Below, piece after piece: positions 11,691-24,909 of a stretch of 64,000 nucleotides of DNA. Position numbers and translations under genes: made by a program. The stretch lies in NCBI RefSeq assembly GCF_964340395.1, contig NC_135566.1, positions 10,178,001 to 10,242,000 on the forward strand, in the 5' to 3' direction. How positions within the stretch are numbered: position 1 is the stretch's first letter; the number at the start of each line of letters is the position of its first letter. The notes beneath the pieces are model-generated. The model saw nothing but the letters and a program-made list of their open reading frames with translations. It was not told where the DNA came from and ran no database searches. This stretch comes from Glandiceps talaboti. Its lineage: Eukaryota > Hemichordata > Enteropneusta > Spengelidae.

Positions 11691-14600
11691 ACAGACACTT
11701 CATGGGAACTTAAAGGTCAGAGTCTTTAAAAAAATCTTTCACCCGTTGATAATGCGGTAGACACTTGAATGGAGTCTCTAAGTACTACTGTTATTGGGTA
11801 ATGTAGTAACAGGAATGTTACTATACTGGTTTCAGAAGTGATCATCATGTCAACCAAAATAAGAGGCATGGCTTAAGTAATGGACAGGGACAAAGAGTAG
11901 TATAACTGCTTACAAAGCCAAAAGTTTGCTTTATGTCACCAACAAATACAGTGAAAATTTGAAGCATTAGAATACCATGCTGGAATGGGACTGTTTGTAG
12001 GAATATCATATTTTGGCATCTAAAGGAACTTACACAACTTTGTTGTTAGATTTCTTTGCATTAGTAGTAATAAAAGCCTACAACTGAATTCAATTTATTT
12101 GTATTGGATATGTACAAAGTGTCCCACCATCTCTCTTTTGATAACTATTAACTGCAACTAAAGCCTTCAATTCAGTCACTTTATAAACCTGTTTGTAAAG
12201 GTGGCGTAAATTCTTTTCATATACTTACTTAATTCCGAATGTTTTGATTTGTTTGCAAAGTCATGCATGGCAGTATTAGTATAAAGGTATTGCGTATATA
12301 TCTGGTTAGTAAACATACAGACTATATCCAACATGGCGTACTATGTCAGGGATCATGGAAGAGTTTCTGTAATTTGATCACTTCGTAATATCGTGTCTTT
12401 GTTTTGAACATCAAAGTATGAAACTAAATACATGCCGACTATCACATGCTTGATCTAAACACTTTTGTTCATCGATCGGTCGATTGCAAATGTCTGTATT
12501 TGCTGCGTATCGCGTTTCTTTTAACCCAGTGTATGTACGTGCTCTATATAAAGTCACCATATTACAACATATACTGAATAAATTTGCAAACCCCAAATGG
12601 ACTTAAGTATCCGAAAGAAATTTGTTTCAAAAGTTGCTTTCTTGTCAAGAAACTATAGTATTGATAAAAAGAATTCCATAAATTTTATTGTAAACATGAT
12701 GTTCCTTGATATTCACTTATGAGTGCATCTATTGTGATATCCTGTCCTGTCCTGTCCAGTACATGAAATGGGCATCTTTTATAGGACACACACAAAAAAT
12801 AATAACAATCAAACAACTTTATTATCATGTATTTACAAATTCATCACTTCACAATTCAGTATCGCTTGTGTTTTTAAATAAAGTTCGATAACTCTTGCCC
12901 CAAAAAATTAATTTGGCCCCTTTTAGATCGTAATCTATACTCTCATTTGCATGATAAGGTTGACCATTCCATGAACTCGGCAAAGTTACATGCACATTTC
13001 ATGAATTGGGCAGTTTCACGGATTGGATGTATCATATGTCTTAGAAGGAGAAACTATTTTGTTGTGAGTATATCAAATAGCACCCTGAGTAAATTTAACA
13101 TTAGGGCTTCAACGAATAGTGGACAGAGGCCATATGTCTGGTAGAGGGTAGCGGAGAGAGGGGAAACCTTGGCGAAAATTGCGGGGAGCGGGCAGTGGTG
13201 GGCAGGCAAATCTGGCGGGAGGACAGGTCGTGTAATATCGCAGTGGGAGGGAAGATACGAACACCTTTCACTTTCCCCTCCAATCTTGAATCAAACGTAA
13301 AATTATGTAAAAAAAATGTTTATTAGCTATGTTTTAACTTTCTGTAATATTTTCAGAAAAATGACTCGTTGGCCGCACCTGATTTGACACTCGCGCCATC
13401 TCAAGATTTGTGATCATTTACAGTGGTCCGCCACAAATGCCTATATGCTATATATGTACATATGGGTTTTCTTGTGAAGTGCATGTTAATTTTATGAAAG
13501 ATATATATGTTCATTATAGGACCACATACAAAAATACATGTTGGCAATTTTTATCTTCAAAATTAGTTTTAGGGGGATAAGAATATAATTTGGCCCAACA
13601 ATCGTATTGTTAACCATTGGTTAGGCATTGAAAACCCGCGAATACATGATTATAGTCAACTTCCATGGACATGGCCTTGGCAACAGCCAAATGGTAGTAT
13701 ATTTTACAAAGATAACAATATTTTTGGTTAGTCAAAACTATTGAAAACAAGTATGCAAATATGCCTAGCAACAATACCATGCACATAGCAACATTAAAAA
13801 CATTATGTATATTGTAAAGGTAACAACAACAACAACAATAGGTAGATATATGTAAGGGTGACCTTAATTCTGTTTCTCATGACCCGGCCGACATAAATTT
13901 CTTCAATCTGGCAAAAAAATCTTTTAAATCAATGCCCTCTATGGCAGGGATAGGAAATAAATTGCAATATCACTCATTGTCAGATGGCAAACTAATCCCA
14001 TAAACGCGTATCTGAATGAAAATTTTTGTTTATCGGTGAAATTTGGGCAAATTTAATAAAACAAACAGTTCAAATTTTCCTCATTTGTAAGTCATTTATA
14101 ATGTTATGATTATGAATTGAAAGTATCAATACCGTTGAAGAAGCCGATGAACTATAAAGTATTGGAATTGATGGAGTAAGGTTCATGGTCTTTTGGTTCC
14201 GAGGTCTAGACTGTAAATATAAACAAGCTAGGGGTTCATGCTACTGAATTGATAGTAAAGATAAATCGAAACATTGTCCCCTTGAAGGATCTATAGGTAC
14301 CCATAATCTTATAATTATAATTATAGACAGTCATTGGGAATTAAGTATGCCTGATATTTACGAAATTAGAATCACCATCACGATGTTACAAAAGTAGCAG
14401 TCTAAATGAGTTTGTGTCTATACACTGCAAAGCGATATTTTATAATTGAAGAGCTTCAAGATGTTAATCTGTTTCCCTTGTAATGTCTGATTACAAATGT
14501 ATACAGCGACACTTTCTATATATGACGCACAGCACGGAAACAGAAGTTGCCATTTAGATTTACTAAATTTGACAAAGATTCGTTATGGTAACCATGGATA

Positions 14601-15749
14601 CCATGGTTAATATTCGGACCCACAGACCTAAATGAGCTATACTATGAGTCTATACGATACCGGGTTGGTTATATGCATTGACTATTGTGTAGCTAAAGAC
14701 AAATGGGCCATTGTACATTTTCGTACCATATGTATTACTTCAACATACATCATGTCTTGTAGACGAGTGACGTGAGCGGACATCACTGCAACCTAGGCCT
14801 GGTTAGCCAGTCAAGCGTTGGCTCTAAATAAACAAAACTTATTCGTAATTATTGTAATGCATGGTCATCTGAAGTTCAGTGTCTATATTTATTAAAGAAC
14901 AAAATAATTCAGTTGCTAGCCTATGATGTAATCTGTGTCTGAATGCTAGACATTGCCCAATTTCGACCTTTCAAGAATCAAGCATGAAGTACCTGGTAAG
15001 AAAACACAGCGTGCACAACTTAGTAAAATTGGTGTGCTTTATTGCCCAGCATAGCCAGTTATATTGTATTATATTATATTATAGAGAAGTGTATATTTAC
15101 AAACTGTGAACAAAAATAATTATGTAGTAGTTTCTATGTATAATATAATGGAAGTATAAATAATCTGTACCTGACAGAAGCGAATCACACTATACGGGTC
15201 AAAGTGGACACTTTTTAAACCTGACAAGTACAAATATATATGTCTGCATTTAGTAAAAAAGTTAATGTGAGAACCAACATTAATACATGTGTGTATATCT
15301 CTTGTTCTTCTTTATCTGTGCCCAAGAACTTATCAAATATTGGTCACACTTTAAATACCACAAACCATGGCATATATATGCAAGAATTAATTGATTTTGA
15401 TAAATACAACCATCAAGCTAGCCAATTTGCCTGGAAATAGAAGCTATTCAAATGTCTCAAAACTGTACCATATGAAAGCTTTTAAAATTATCAAACAAAT
15501 GTTGGGGTTCACCATTCTGTTTTCAGGGAAATCAAGACTATGTCATTTTCTATAGAGTTAACACAGTATTCGGCAGCTATTTGGGATTCCAAATGGGTTA
15601 TGAACTCTAGTTAGCATACTTAAAATATTTGGAGTGAAATTTCTTTTCAACCATTGTGTTTACTCCAGAGGCACCACCCCGCCTTAAATTCTGCTAGCAT
15701 CCTAAGAATGTAGTAGCCAATAACACTAATTCTTGGTGTTATGAATCGC
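11691..15749. other. Non-coding stretch, nothing recognised
   Basis: AT-rich with only short frames. A G-rich patch at 13140-13260 stands out but holds no recognisable exon or repeat partner. Confidence 0.5.
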
Positions 15750-15808
15750 CATATAGTTCAAGTTGGTCCTGACATGTATATACTGGTATGTGGTATTTCA
15801 ATTCAATA
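15750..15808. repeat. Short dispersed repeat shared with 8206-8255
   Basis: TTCAAGTTGGTCCTGACATG through GTGGTATTTCAATTCAATA is nearly identical at both places. Confidence 0.6.
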
Positions 15809-16099
15809 GTTTTTTTTTTTAGACATGGTGCATGTATCACTGCCATTTTGCTTGTAGCTTTGGCTGGAAATTCAACGCTAGTGATAGAAAATCGCCCATG
15901 TTTTGAAAATTTTGCTTGGAAGCTCAAAGACAACGGCCAATGAAGTCATACTTTCAGATCAGCACATGAGACTTGTACCTTGTGAAGTACATGAGAATCC
16001 ATATAATGCAGAGAAACTTCCTCAATCTGAAGGTCGGGTCAATCGCGGGGGGGGGGGGGGGGCAATCGCTTGACTTGACATGCATGTAAATTCACTAAA

Positions 16100-16580
16100 A
16101 GATTGTCGTTGAGGTATTGAAATGCAACTATTTCTTTTCTATAGAATTTTTTTTTCCCAAGATAGGTCACTGTTACGACACCAGGCAACATTATCGAAAT
16201 GATTTAAGCATCCCAAAATACAAAAATAATTACGGTCAATTTAGCACAAAGTTCATTGGGGCCAAAATTTGGAACTCTATCCCTTCCCATATAAGTCGGA
16301 GTACGTTCAAAGCTAATTTCAAGAGCCATTTTCTTAGCCAGTATTAGTTGATGTATACCATTTTGTTCTTTCTTTTAAGATCTGTGAGTAATTGTTTCCG
16401 AATTTAGTTAAATACTTCTCCGGATTTTTGTTATGTATGTTTTTTTTGTTTTGTTTTTTTTTGTTTTTTTTTGTTTTTTGTTTTGTTGTTGTTTTTTCTC
16501 TGAGGACAAAACTCGATTAGTTGTTTCGTCAACTATTTTTTTGCCCTCATTAAAATAAAGTATTGTTATTATTTTTAACA
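16100..16580 (+). mobile_element. 5'-truncated LINE: RT C-terminus and 3' tail
   Basis: The frame at 16117-16347 carries the familiar C-terminal signature of non-LTR ORF2 (YDTRQHYRNDLSIPKYKNNY, then GAKIWNSIPSHI and a terminal SQY). After a T-rich stretch comes a hairpin-forming end (ACTCGATTAGTTG..CAACTATTTTTTTGCCCTC) and AATAAAGTATTGTTATT. Clade (CR1/L2-like) is inferred. Confidence 0.75.
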
Positions 16581-16854
16581 ACAATGTGTGAACTTAACTG
16601 CTTTTGACTTGATGAAATGAAACCTTGTCAAGAAATTAAACCAAGTCTTCAGTTATTATTTGTGTATGGCGATTGTCTATTCCTATCTGAACCATTCAAT
16701 GCATTTCCTGGCACAGCTTCAAAACAATCAGACAACTTCTTACTAGTGAATTTCTTCCCTGGTGAGGAAGGTGCTCCCTATAATTTTACTATTAATACAT
16801 TATAAATGTGCTGCCTTTTGGGGTATGTTCCTTATGTACACACGCAAATTCCCC

Positions 16855-17095
16855 ACAAGCGTAACTCTAGATGTACTCCCGTGTACCTTCGCTGTTACTC
16901 GCTTCTCTGGTACAAGGGTATACCTAGATCTTTCAGAAGTACACTCCGCCGAGTTACTCAGTGTAGAGAGTTACATCGGCAGTACACTCCGTTCCGTAAC
17001 TGAGAGTTGGAGTTACGTAGCGTAACTCTCTGCTCTGTTACTGCGCGTGGCGTACCACTAGTGTACCTTCGCCGTACCGCGAGTGTTACTGTGGA
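16855..17095. repeat. Left subterminal GTTAC/GTAC motif cluster
   Basis: About nine GTTAC/GTAAC and eight GTAC words occur in 240 bp, including the near-palindrome GTTACGTAGCGTAAC (17012-17026). Such arrays at transposon ends usually serve as transposase binding sites; here that is inference. Confidence 0.7.
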
Positions 17096-18002
17096 CCCCT
17101 GACCTCGAAAATTACCCACAATTCCTCAGTTTGAGAAGGGGTTATACGGGGGGTTTTGGCCGGTTTTGGGGGTTCAAAACCTCATATTTTGGGGGCAGGG
17201 ACGATTATTTTTTGTTTAGTAGGTCAGAATTATACATCACTCTGGCTGTGGCTTATCTCCGGATCCAAGTACGATCTTCATGTGAGTCGACGTCTGCTAC
17301 ACGTATACCGTACAGGTCAACGTTCATCAGCTGTTCTGCCATACTCGATCGTTTCTACATCATGGTCTCAGAAAATGTGCTACAAACATTGTTTTACACG
17401 TATACCTAGTTTTGATCTTGGATAAAAGCAACACAAAACTCAAGTATATGTGTTTGTACCTGGGGCCATGGCATATATATAAGTGTAAACGCTCAAAGGT
17501 AAGACACACAAACTTACACATGTCAATCAAACTCAAAGTGACAATATTTATTCTAGATCAGTAGATGCAATTTATATAGATAGCATTTTCACAAAAGTCA
17601 CTGAATGTTACATCATAAAACTTTGTCTACCAATTAGTAAAGACACTTCATATTTCTAAATTTGATTTGAAAAGTTACCAATTTTTTGATATTTTAATAA
17701 CAATACATCTGATAAATATCATTACATGCACAAAATCAAGTGTTCTCATAAATCACCATAGTCACTTATGTGTTGTCGGGTTTTTTTTATTATCTCACAT
17801 TGAACTATTTTATTTCACAATCTCGCATGTTCATTCTTTCTCTTCAAATTACAGTTTTGAACATGTAGCAAGTTTGACTGTGTAAACTGTAAATGTATAT
17901 ATACATCAACATATATGCAACAAAAAACGGATTTGATAATGTGATATTGTCATATTACGCTTGTATGCTAATTATTTTTTACTAAAATCTACCCAAGGTA
18001 GG

Positions 18003-18385
18003 CTTAAAGGGGCACAGGCTGAGTTAAGACGGTTTTTGGATGCAGTTTTTTGTTGCCTACGAAGTGTTACATGTTGTATTCAACCTACTGAAGCACACTC
18101 ATTCATTACTTGATACTGATATAACTCAATCCTGGTATTTAAATGTATAATATAAAAAAGATTTGATGATATAATTGTTGGTACATATCAAAAACAAATC
18201 TGAGGAAATCCCTGTCATTACATGAACAACACATGAGTTGGATGGTTGGCAAAAAGTGACATATCATGGCTACATGAATAGTTGTAAACACTATACTTGA
18301 TAAGTTTAGCCATGGTTTTATGTCAAGTATTTTTTATTACTAACCAAAGTAAAAACTGTCTAAACTCTGTCTGTGCCCCTTTGAG
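18003..18385. mobile_element. MITE of 383 bp nested in the 8.55-kb element
   Basis: TTAAAGGGGCACAGGCTGAG at the left is inverted at the right as CTCTGTCTGTGCCCCTTTGA; the arms extend to about 32 bp. No coding frame. Confidence 0.65.
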
Positions 18386-19271
18386 ATTCATACAAAGTTG
18401 TAAAAGTCTGCACTAAATTTTCGTTTTTAAAAAATACTTTGCTTTCAAAATTATTTTCTGAAGATATCACAATACGTTAATATGACTAATTGTATAGGTG
18501 TAGTAAAATAAAATAAAAAAGTTCTCTGGCTATACAATGTACCATTAACAGACGACAGCACATTGTACCATACATGTAGTTACATTTTGAAAAGTTCACT
18601 TTGTTCAGTGACAAGTTGTGATGATCATAATCCATCATTCAAGAAATGTTTCACAGATTCTTTCACAACAATAGTACTGTAAACAGTATTTTTTTAATTT
18701 CAAGCCTTTCTTTCATAATACTCTTTGTCTATGTACATATAAACTCAGGAGAGTATGAACCCAAATACATTAAGCTATAATCAGTAGTGATACATCGAAC
18801 TACATAATGTGGGGACTTGATTTGGTGTATTACATGTATATCAAAAAACTTTCAACATTATATTGTGGAGATGATAAGTCTCTAGGCTAAACTGTGTACC
18901 ATAATTTATATTTATGAAGTATTGCTTATTGATGTCATACACTTTAATCAGTAACAATAACTTGAAGTTTTCAAACTTCTTGACTAATGAAGACTAACGA
19001 GATTTTTCCACTGTTTTTGACATGTATGTGTAACAACACAAATTTGATACACATATATATTGTGACAAAGATTTGTGGGAATGATAACCTATGCACAGAC
19101 ATACATTTCATGCCAGTCACAAACAAATAAAGTATCACTGTCTACATGTGTACATTCATAAACTGTAGTCAGTTAACAAAATTATTTATGACTGCAACAG
19201 GTATTAGAGTCTTAGGGGTTTGAAATATGTACGGTTGACAGTGACAGGCTCTTTTGAGGTGATTGTCTTCA

Positions 19272-19371
19272 TCAGTTTGACTCTCTCACACCTAGCCAAT
19301 CTGTAAGAGGTAGTCTAAGGCCTGTTTGTTTATCTTCGTAAAATCCAAAAGCACCAACCAATTTGACATAC
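19272..19371 (-). CDS. Candidate gene, exon 3 with stop
   Basis: 32 codons plus TGA after the AACAGATCAG acceptor. The alternative acceptor four bases upstream (TTTTAACAG) would shift the frame and end after a short unrelated peptide. Confidence 0.45.
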
Positions 19372-22300
19372 CTGATCTGTTAAAAGAAAGAACATTCCAA
19401 CTTTACTGACAATGAATTATCAATCAAGATAGTATCAAGTGTTATAGATTCTTCTATTATTATGATATTGATGACATAAAACATAATATCATATTGAATA
19501 AGGATTAAAATATGTACCTCTAGACAGTCACACTTAACATTAAGTAAGTCAAGACATTTCCTATACATCAATGCTTTTCTTAATGACAGCAAGCAGGTAA
19601 ATCTATCTGAGTTTTATCTAAAGTGAATTTTATTTGTAGTTCCCCACCAAAATTATGTGTTGAACATTTATTAATGTGTTGGACACTTGATGGTCATACC
19701 ATATATTTTCCTTTTTGTTGTACATGGTTCCCAAATCTTTCTGTTCTAAGAAATAGTTTGAGTGTTTTTTGTCTACATTTAGTTTGTGTATCTGACTGTT
19801 TGTATATCCACATTGTTTACTACTAGTTTCTCATTTCAGTGTCATTTCTTCTTGTTTGTTCCTGTAGATTGATAAACACTCCTGATTAAATGCCAACTTT
19901 GTTGATACTGAACTAAATGTGTATTCCAGGTAATATGCTTCATAGTTGTTATGACACCTCCACATTCTTATAAAAATATCATTTGACAGTTTTTTAATCA
20001 CAGGAAATTCTTTAAAAGGGAATAACCACTCCAGGTAATAAGGCCATTTTCATAAAACTTTGGGTTTGGGTTTCACAAGATTGCCAAGAAATGCCAAACT
20101 AACTTGTTTCACAATTATTGTATTGCCTCATCAGAGTTAACAAACAATATTAGATAAACAATAAATACTCATGACTTTTTTAAAGTAATAAGTACGAAGG
20201 TGTCATGAATATTTACTTGTTCATCAAATGTATGTGCATGTTTGTTGACTCCCATGAGGCATCACAGAACAATGAACATGTGAAGTAAGATTCAAATTGG
20301 TGTTTCTTTGCAAAAATGTGAAACTTTTGTGATGTGAAAGTATGATATGACTGACTCTCCCGAAAGCAAAGTCTACAAAAATGTCTGAATTTTCTAGGGT
20401 GTTATTTTCCTAAAATTTGTCCACACAATGATGTTGTTCACAAATGCAGAAACTATTTCCCAAAATGTAGTATGAAATTCTCTTACGTGACCAATTTACA
20501 ACTAGACTTGTCATATATTTACCTTGTTTGATTTATTTCTCCCATTCTAAACAGTATCAATTGTTTTTTCCTCAGCTCCCCTATCTCAAGTTTCACTTGA
20601 TACCTGTGAATGGCATAAAATAAATAATTTATAAAATTAATGGATAAACATTAAGAACTAATGTTGAAAAAATATGTGGATCACAACACAATGAGCATTA
20701 ATTGTTATAGCAGTTCTTTAATACATGTTTGACTACACTGCGACAAGAAGTACAATAGCTCCACGGTATTACATTTGCTCACTTTCACTACAGCTAAATG
20801 CTTGCCGCAATGTGTTCATACACCAAAATATTCACCATGATGTTTCCTTACACCTAAATGTTTGCAAACTGTCCTTACATCTACATCCCCACGATCACAG
20901 ATTTCTCTACTGCATTGCGCTGTACCATAATATTCTATACAATACAATACTATACTATACTATACTGTACTGTACTGTACTGTACTATACTATACTATAC
21001 TATACTATACTATACTATACTATACTATACTATACTATACTATACTGTACTGTACTGTACTGTACTGTACTGTACTGTACTATACTGTTCTATACTATAC
21101 CATACTTATACTATACTATACTTATACCGGTACTATACTACACTATACTATATACTATATATATACTATACTATACTGTACTGTACTATACCATACTACA
21201 CTATACTATACTATACTATACTATACTATACTATACTGTACTGTAATGTACTGTACCATACTGTACTATATCATACTATACTATTCTATACTATACTATA
21301 CTATACTATACTGTACTGTACTGTACTGTACTGTACTGTACTGTACCATAATATACTATACCATACTATACTATACTATACTATACTATACTATACCATA
21401 CCATACCATACTATACTATACTATACTATACTATACCATACCATACCATACTATACCATACCATACCATACCATACTATACTATACTATACTATACCATA
21501 CTATACCATACCATACCATACTATACTATACTATACTATAGCTATGCTATACTGTATTGTATTGCACTGTACAGTACTGTACCATACCCTACTGAACTGT
21601 TCTATACTGTGCTATGATTGACTAATGACTACACTACACTATGCTATTGTGATTGTGTTCAACTTTGTTTTTATAGGAACATCTTTACATATTGATCAAT
21701 ATAAAGACATTATCATTTTAAATGGCACACACCTTTTATGGTCATTGCCAAGTGTTAGTCTGTCAGTTCATGATACCTGGCAGCAGTCTAGATGCCAATG
21801 TGGTGTTTAACTAAACCATATCTGGTCAAATTCCTTTAATAAGCACAAAAAGTTGTTCATCCAATCAGTGAACCCCAACTGTTATAGAGATGTAAACAGA
21901 GTATAAGTAGCTTCCTGCGATGATAAGTCACTTGTCTGTGGATGAATATACCATATTTGGACATTACATTTACAAATAACTGCCCCAATAAACACTAACT
22001 TTATGAGAGACTGTGTATTGGTGAGACTTTTTAAAACTGTGCCTTCATGTGAAACCTTCTACTAACACAGTCTATTCAAGGAATTTTTTGTAAAATGTAA
22101 TGATAAATTAAAACTCTTTTGTTGCAGTTAGTGACTGGAAAAACTTTCAAAGCTACAGCTATGGCAGCAGCTACATCTTGTTTCAAATAGAAAAGATGAC
22201 AAAATGTAGAAGAAGACAAGGACATTAATTTAAACCTAATAATATTGAACTGGAACAAACATGGCAGAACAGTGGACATTTGTACTCATATATGTCAGAA

Positions 22301-24662
22301 TGAGATATGTATTTACCAGACAGTGCATGACAACATCTGTCAAGATTTTTTCAAGTTTCTGACTAAATCATTGCACCAGAATATCATTTTACTCAAATAA
22401 GATTCATACACATTATTTATGTACTATATTAAAAATTATGAAAGTGGTTGATGCGAATGTAATACCTGGTACTTATAAATGTTTTTTGTTCTATGAGAGA
22501 AAAATAAACAGTAATAAAACAAAAAAAATACTTGATTGCTTGGGCAGATTCTTGAAATGGTTACCTCTCTGTATTAACAGTGTGAATTCTGTTGTTAATA
22601 ATGTGATTTTATACTTTTTATTGGTAAGTATAAAATAACATACTTCTTAGATACTTCTCTAGTGGTGAATATTTCAGATATGATACCTGATTACAACCTG
22701 GAAATCTAGTAATGCTCAGCCCCAGTATACAACAAGCCTCTTCCAACCTAGAACTCTGTTTTAGAGTGCTATGCATGATTGGTGAACATGAATTTTCTGA
22801 TTCCCCAGCATTACAGAAATGCATCAAGATAAAATTATTCTCACCTAGTTTTCTTTATTTGTTTGTTGTTCTCACATCATATAGCTGGATCATCAAGTTT
22901 TCTGTGAGGAAGAAATTTATATTTAAATTTAAATCTTGTGAGCTTGTCCCATATTCAAATATTATGCTTACATAATAATAGTAATAATAATGTTGGGTTC
23001 TTATATAGCGCTTTTCCACATTTAAGCGCATAGGATTAAAGCCTTCACATTGCAACCTACATCCTACCAGGTCCCCAATTATACAGTTGGGTTGACTGAG
23101 GCACAGTTGTGGTTCAAATCTTGCCCAAGGACTTTAGCCACTCAGAAACAAACAGCAGGCAGCGACAGGGCTCAAACCTGCAACCTGTAGATTCCAAGGC
23201 GGTCACACTAACCATTCACCCATCATGACTCCACTGTGCATAATAACATGGTAATTAAGTTAGAGGCAGTGATTAAAAACTCTTAGTTAGAATGGATTCC
23301 TAATCATCACAGATAAGTGTGTTGTTAAAGAGAAATTACTTTCATTTGACCTCAGAGATTGGACAAATACCTGAATGTCATGGATGTGTAGGTGTGTGGC
23401 AATATTAATGCTAGTATTCTCAGTAAAAATGTATTGTATGTTTTTTGTTATTTTGTTTTTTTAAACAACATTTAATGTGATTATCTAAATAAGCAAGGCA
23501 ATTCTTTCCTGTTGAGAAACATAAACATCTAATAAATATATAAGGAAACATATACAATAATACATAACATTTATCTAACCTAACGTTCATTGTATATTTA
23601 TTTATTTATTGATTACACGTAACAAAACCCTGGGGATTTGTTAAAGGTACAAATAAAATAAAATTGGGGGGGAAAAAAATCATAATAATAACACTTATAG
23701 GCTTTTCAAAAGTAACATTACATATCATAATAAAGACTACAAAACAACAACAATAACTATTCAACGAGTTGAAACATAATATTAATGAAAAAATAATAAT
23801 GAAGGGTAATTAGACATTTCAAATTATATATTATGAGTATTTTGCAGGTGGTGCTCCCTTTTTATATTACTAAGTTTGATATATTTTCCAAGTGCGATAA
23901 TTAGAGTTTTGTTGCTCATTATTTCTTTAAATTGTTGTTCTTCTGTCAAGTTTCTGTAATTATTAATATGTTTAGCAGCTTCACTAAAGAGTATAAACCA
24001 TATTGATATTACTCTAGTTTATGCATGTATTAGTTCTGGCACCAAACACTGTCACAGATGAATGTAGTTTTAAGATGCAATAAAGATTCTATTCTATTCT
24101 ATATAATATATCCTGGTTTATACATTCAACTACACTTGGCATTATATTTCAACCAACAGTGATTAGTAAGGCCAGACCAAAAGGCATGTTAATAAAAGTA
24201 TTGAGTGTGTGTGGAAGGGAGAGTTTAAAAAATGAAGCAACAAACCCCTTCCCATTTAGGGTGTTTGGGAATCATGCTACATCTATGTCTATGGTTGAAT
24301 ATCAATAAAGGGTACTCATTTCTTGGATATATCATGTTCTCTTGCCTATATATATCATAGTAAATGTGAATTGTCTCCACTTTAACACAACAGACGGTCG
24401 ACAAGAGTGAACCAAAGATTCACTCGAGCTACCCATTACTGTTCAAACACCAAGTGTAATGTTTGCCCTTTTTACCAGTTCATGACATACGAAATAAACA
24501 ATAAACTAACCTTTGAAATACATGTAACATTTCGCTGTCTTGACTCTTGACATTGTATAACTTTGTAGTCATTTTGTGATAATATCTGACATCAGAGTGG
24601 CGTACATTGTTAATAAAATCTTCACTTTCACCTTTTCTGTCTTCAGGCATTCGGACATGCAT
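19272..24662 (-). CDS. Candidate three-exon gene, product not recognised, inside a TIR-bounded unit
   Basis: Exons 24662-24511, 20603-20523 and 19371-19272 join in phase into 333 nt, 110 aa ending in TGA. Exon 1 starts MHVRMPEDRKGESEDF, with an in-frame TGA 27 nt upstream, and ends CAAAG|GTTAGT. Exon 2 (YQVKLEIGELRKKQLILFRM) lies between TTCACAG and ACAAG|GTAAAT. Exon 3 (YVKLVGAFGFYEDKQTG to LGVRESN) follows an acceptor, AACAGATCAG. All junctions are phase 2. The product would be small, charged, with a likely central helix, and without signal peptide or membrane segment. I recognise no family. A 3.9-kb first intron could hide further exons. The CpG-richer stretch upstream (24700-24960), with a GACGTCAGG CRE-like site, could be its promoter. 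It lies entirely inside the 16836-25384 element, so it may be a captured host gene. Confidence 0.45.
20523..20603 (-). CDS. Candidate gene, exon 2
   Basis: 81 nt between a TTCACAG acceptor and an ACAAG|GTAAAT donor. Only one frame is open, and it matches the phase of exons 1 and 3. Confidence 0.45.
20930..21610. repeat. CTATA pentanucleotide satellite, about 680 bp
   Basis: (CTATA)n with blocks of CTGTA and CCATA variants arranged in runs rather than at random. Open frames through it are artefacts of the unit. Confidence 0.95.
22992..23232. repeat. SINE- or MITE-like dispersed repeat
   Basis: Contains TATATAGCGCTTTTCCACA and a tail with GGGCTCAAACCTGCAACC and CACACTAACCATTCACCCA, wording I recall from widespread invertebrate repeats. 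GGTTCAAATC resembles a pol III B box. Ends not defined. Confidence 0.45.
24511..24662 (-). CDS. Candidate gene, exon 1
   Basis: 50 codons plus two bases. Polar sequence with FINNVRHSDVRYYHKM and SQDSEMLHVFQ. Donor CAAAG|GTTAGT. Confidence 0.45.
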
Positions 24663-24909
24663 CTCACTATAATTTCGGAGGGTGTTTCACATAACGTTAC
24701 CACTCTTGTATGCCGCTAAACTTTCTCTCTTTATGTAAGCCAAAAATAAGTAGTTTGTCCCGTATTTTGTAGACAACGCGGTGAAAATTACAAGAGTATT
24801 TGCCGTCGTCTGACATGTGACAAAATGGTTGTCGCCTGACGTCTGGACGGTCGCGCGACTTGTTGTCAGTACGTGACGTCAGGGAGGGTGGTACGTCGGC
24901 AGTCAACTT

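Noticed and set aside
20725-21617. Tyr/Leu/Thr-rich open frames of up to 227 codons
   Set aside because: Produced by the CTATA pentamer, which reads through without stops; no flanking coding sequence of any known type.
22076-22279. Minus-strand frame with DVAAAIAVALKVFPVTNC as an extra exon of the candidate gene
   Set aside because: The acceptor-compatible phase leads to a stop and no suitable donor follows; it does not fit the phase-2 joins of the other exons.
23101-23215. tRNA gene suggested by GGTTCAAATC and GGGCTCAAACC
   Set aside because: No cloverleaf can be drawn around the B-box-like word; it fits a dispersed repeat better.
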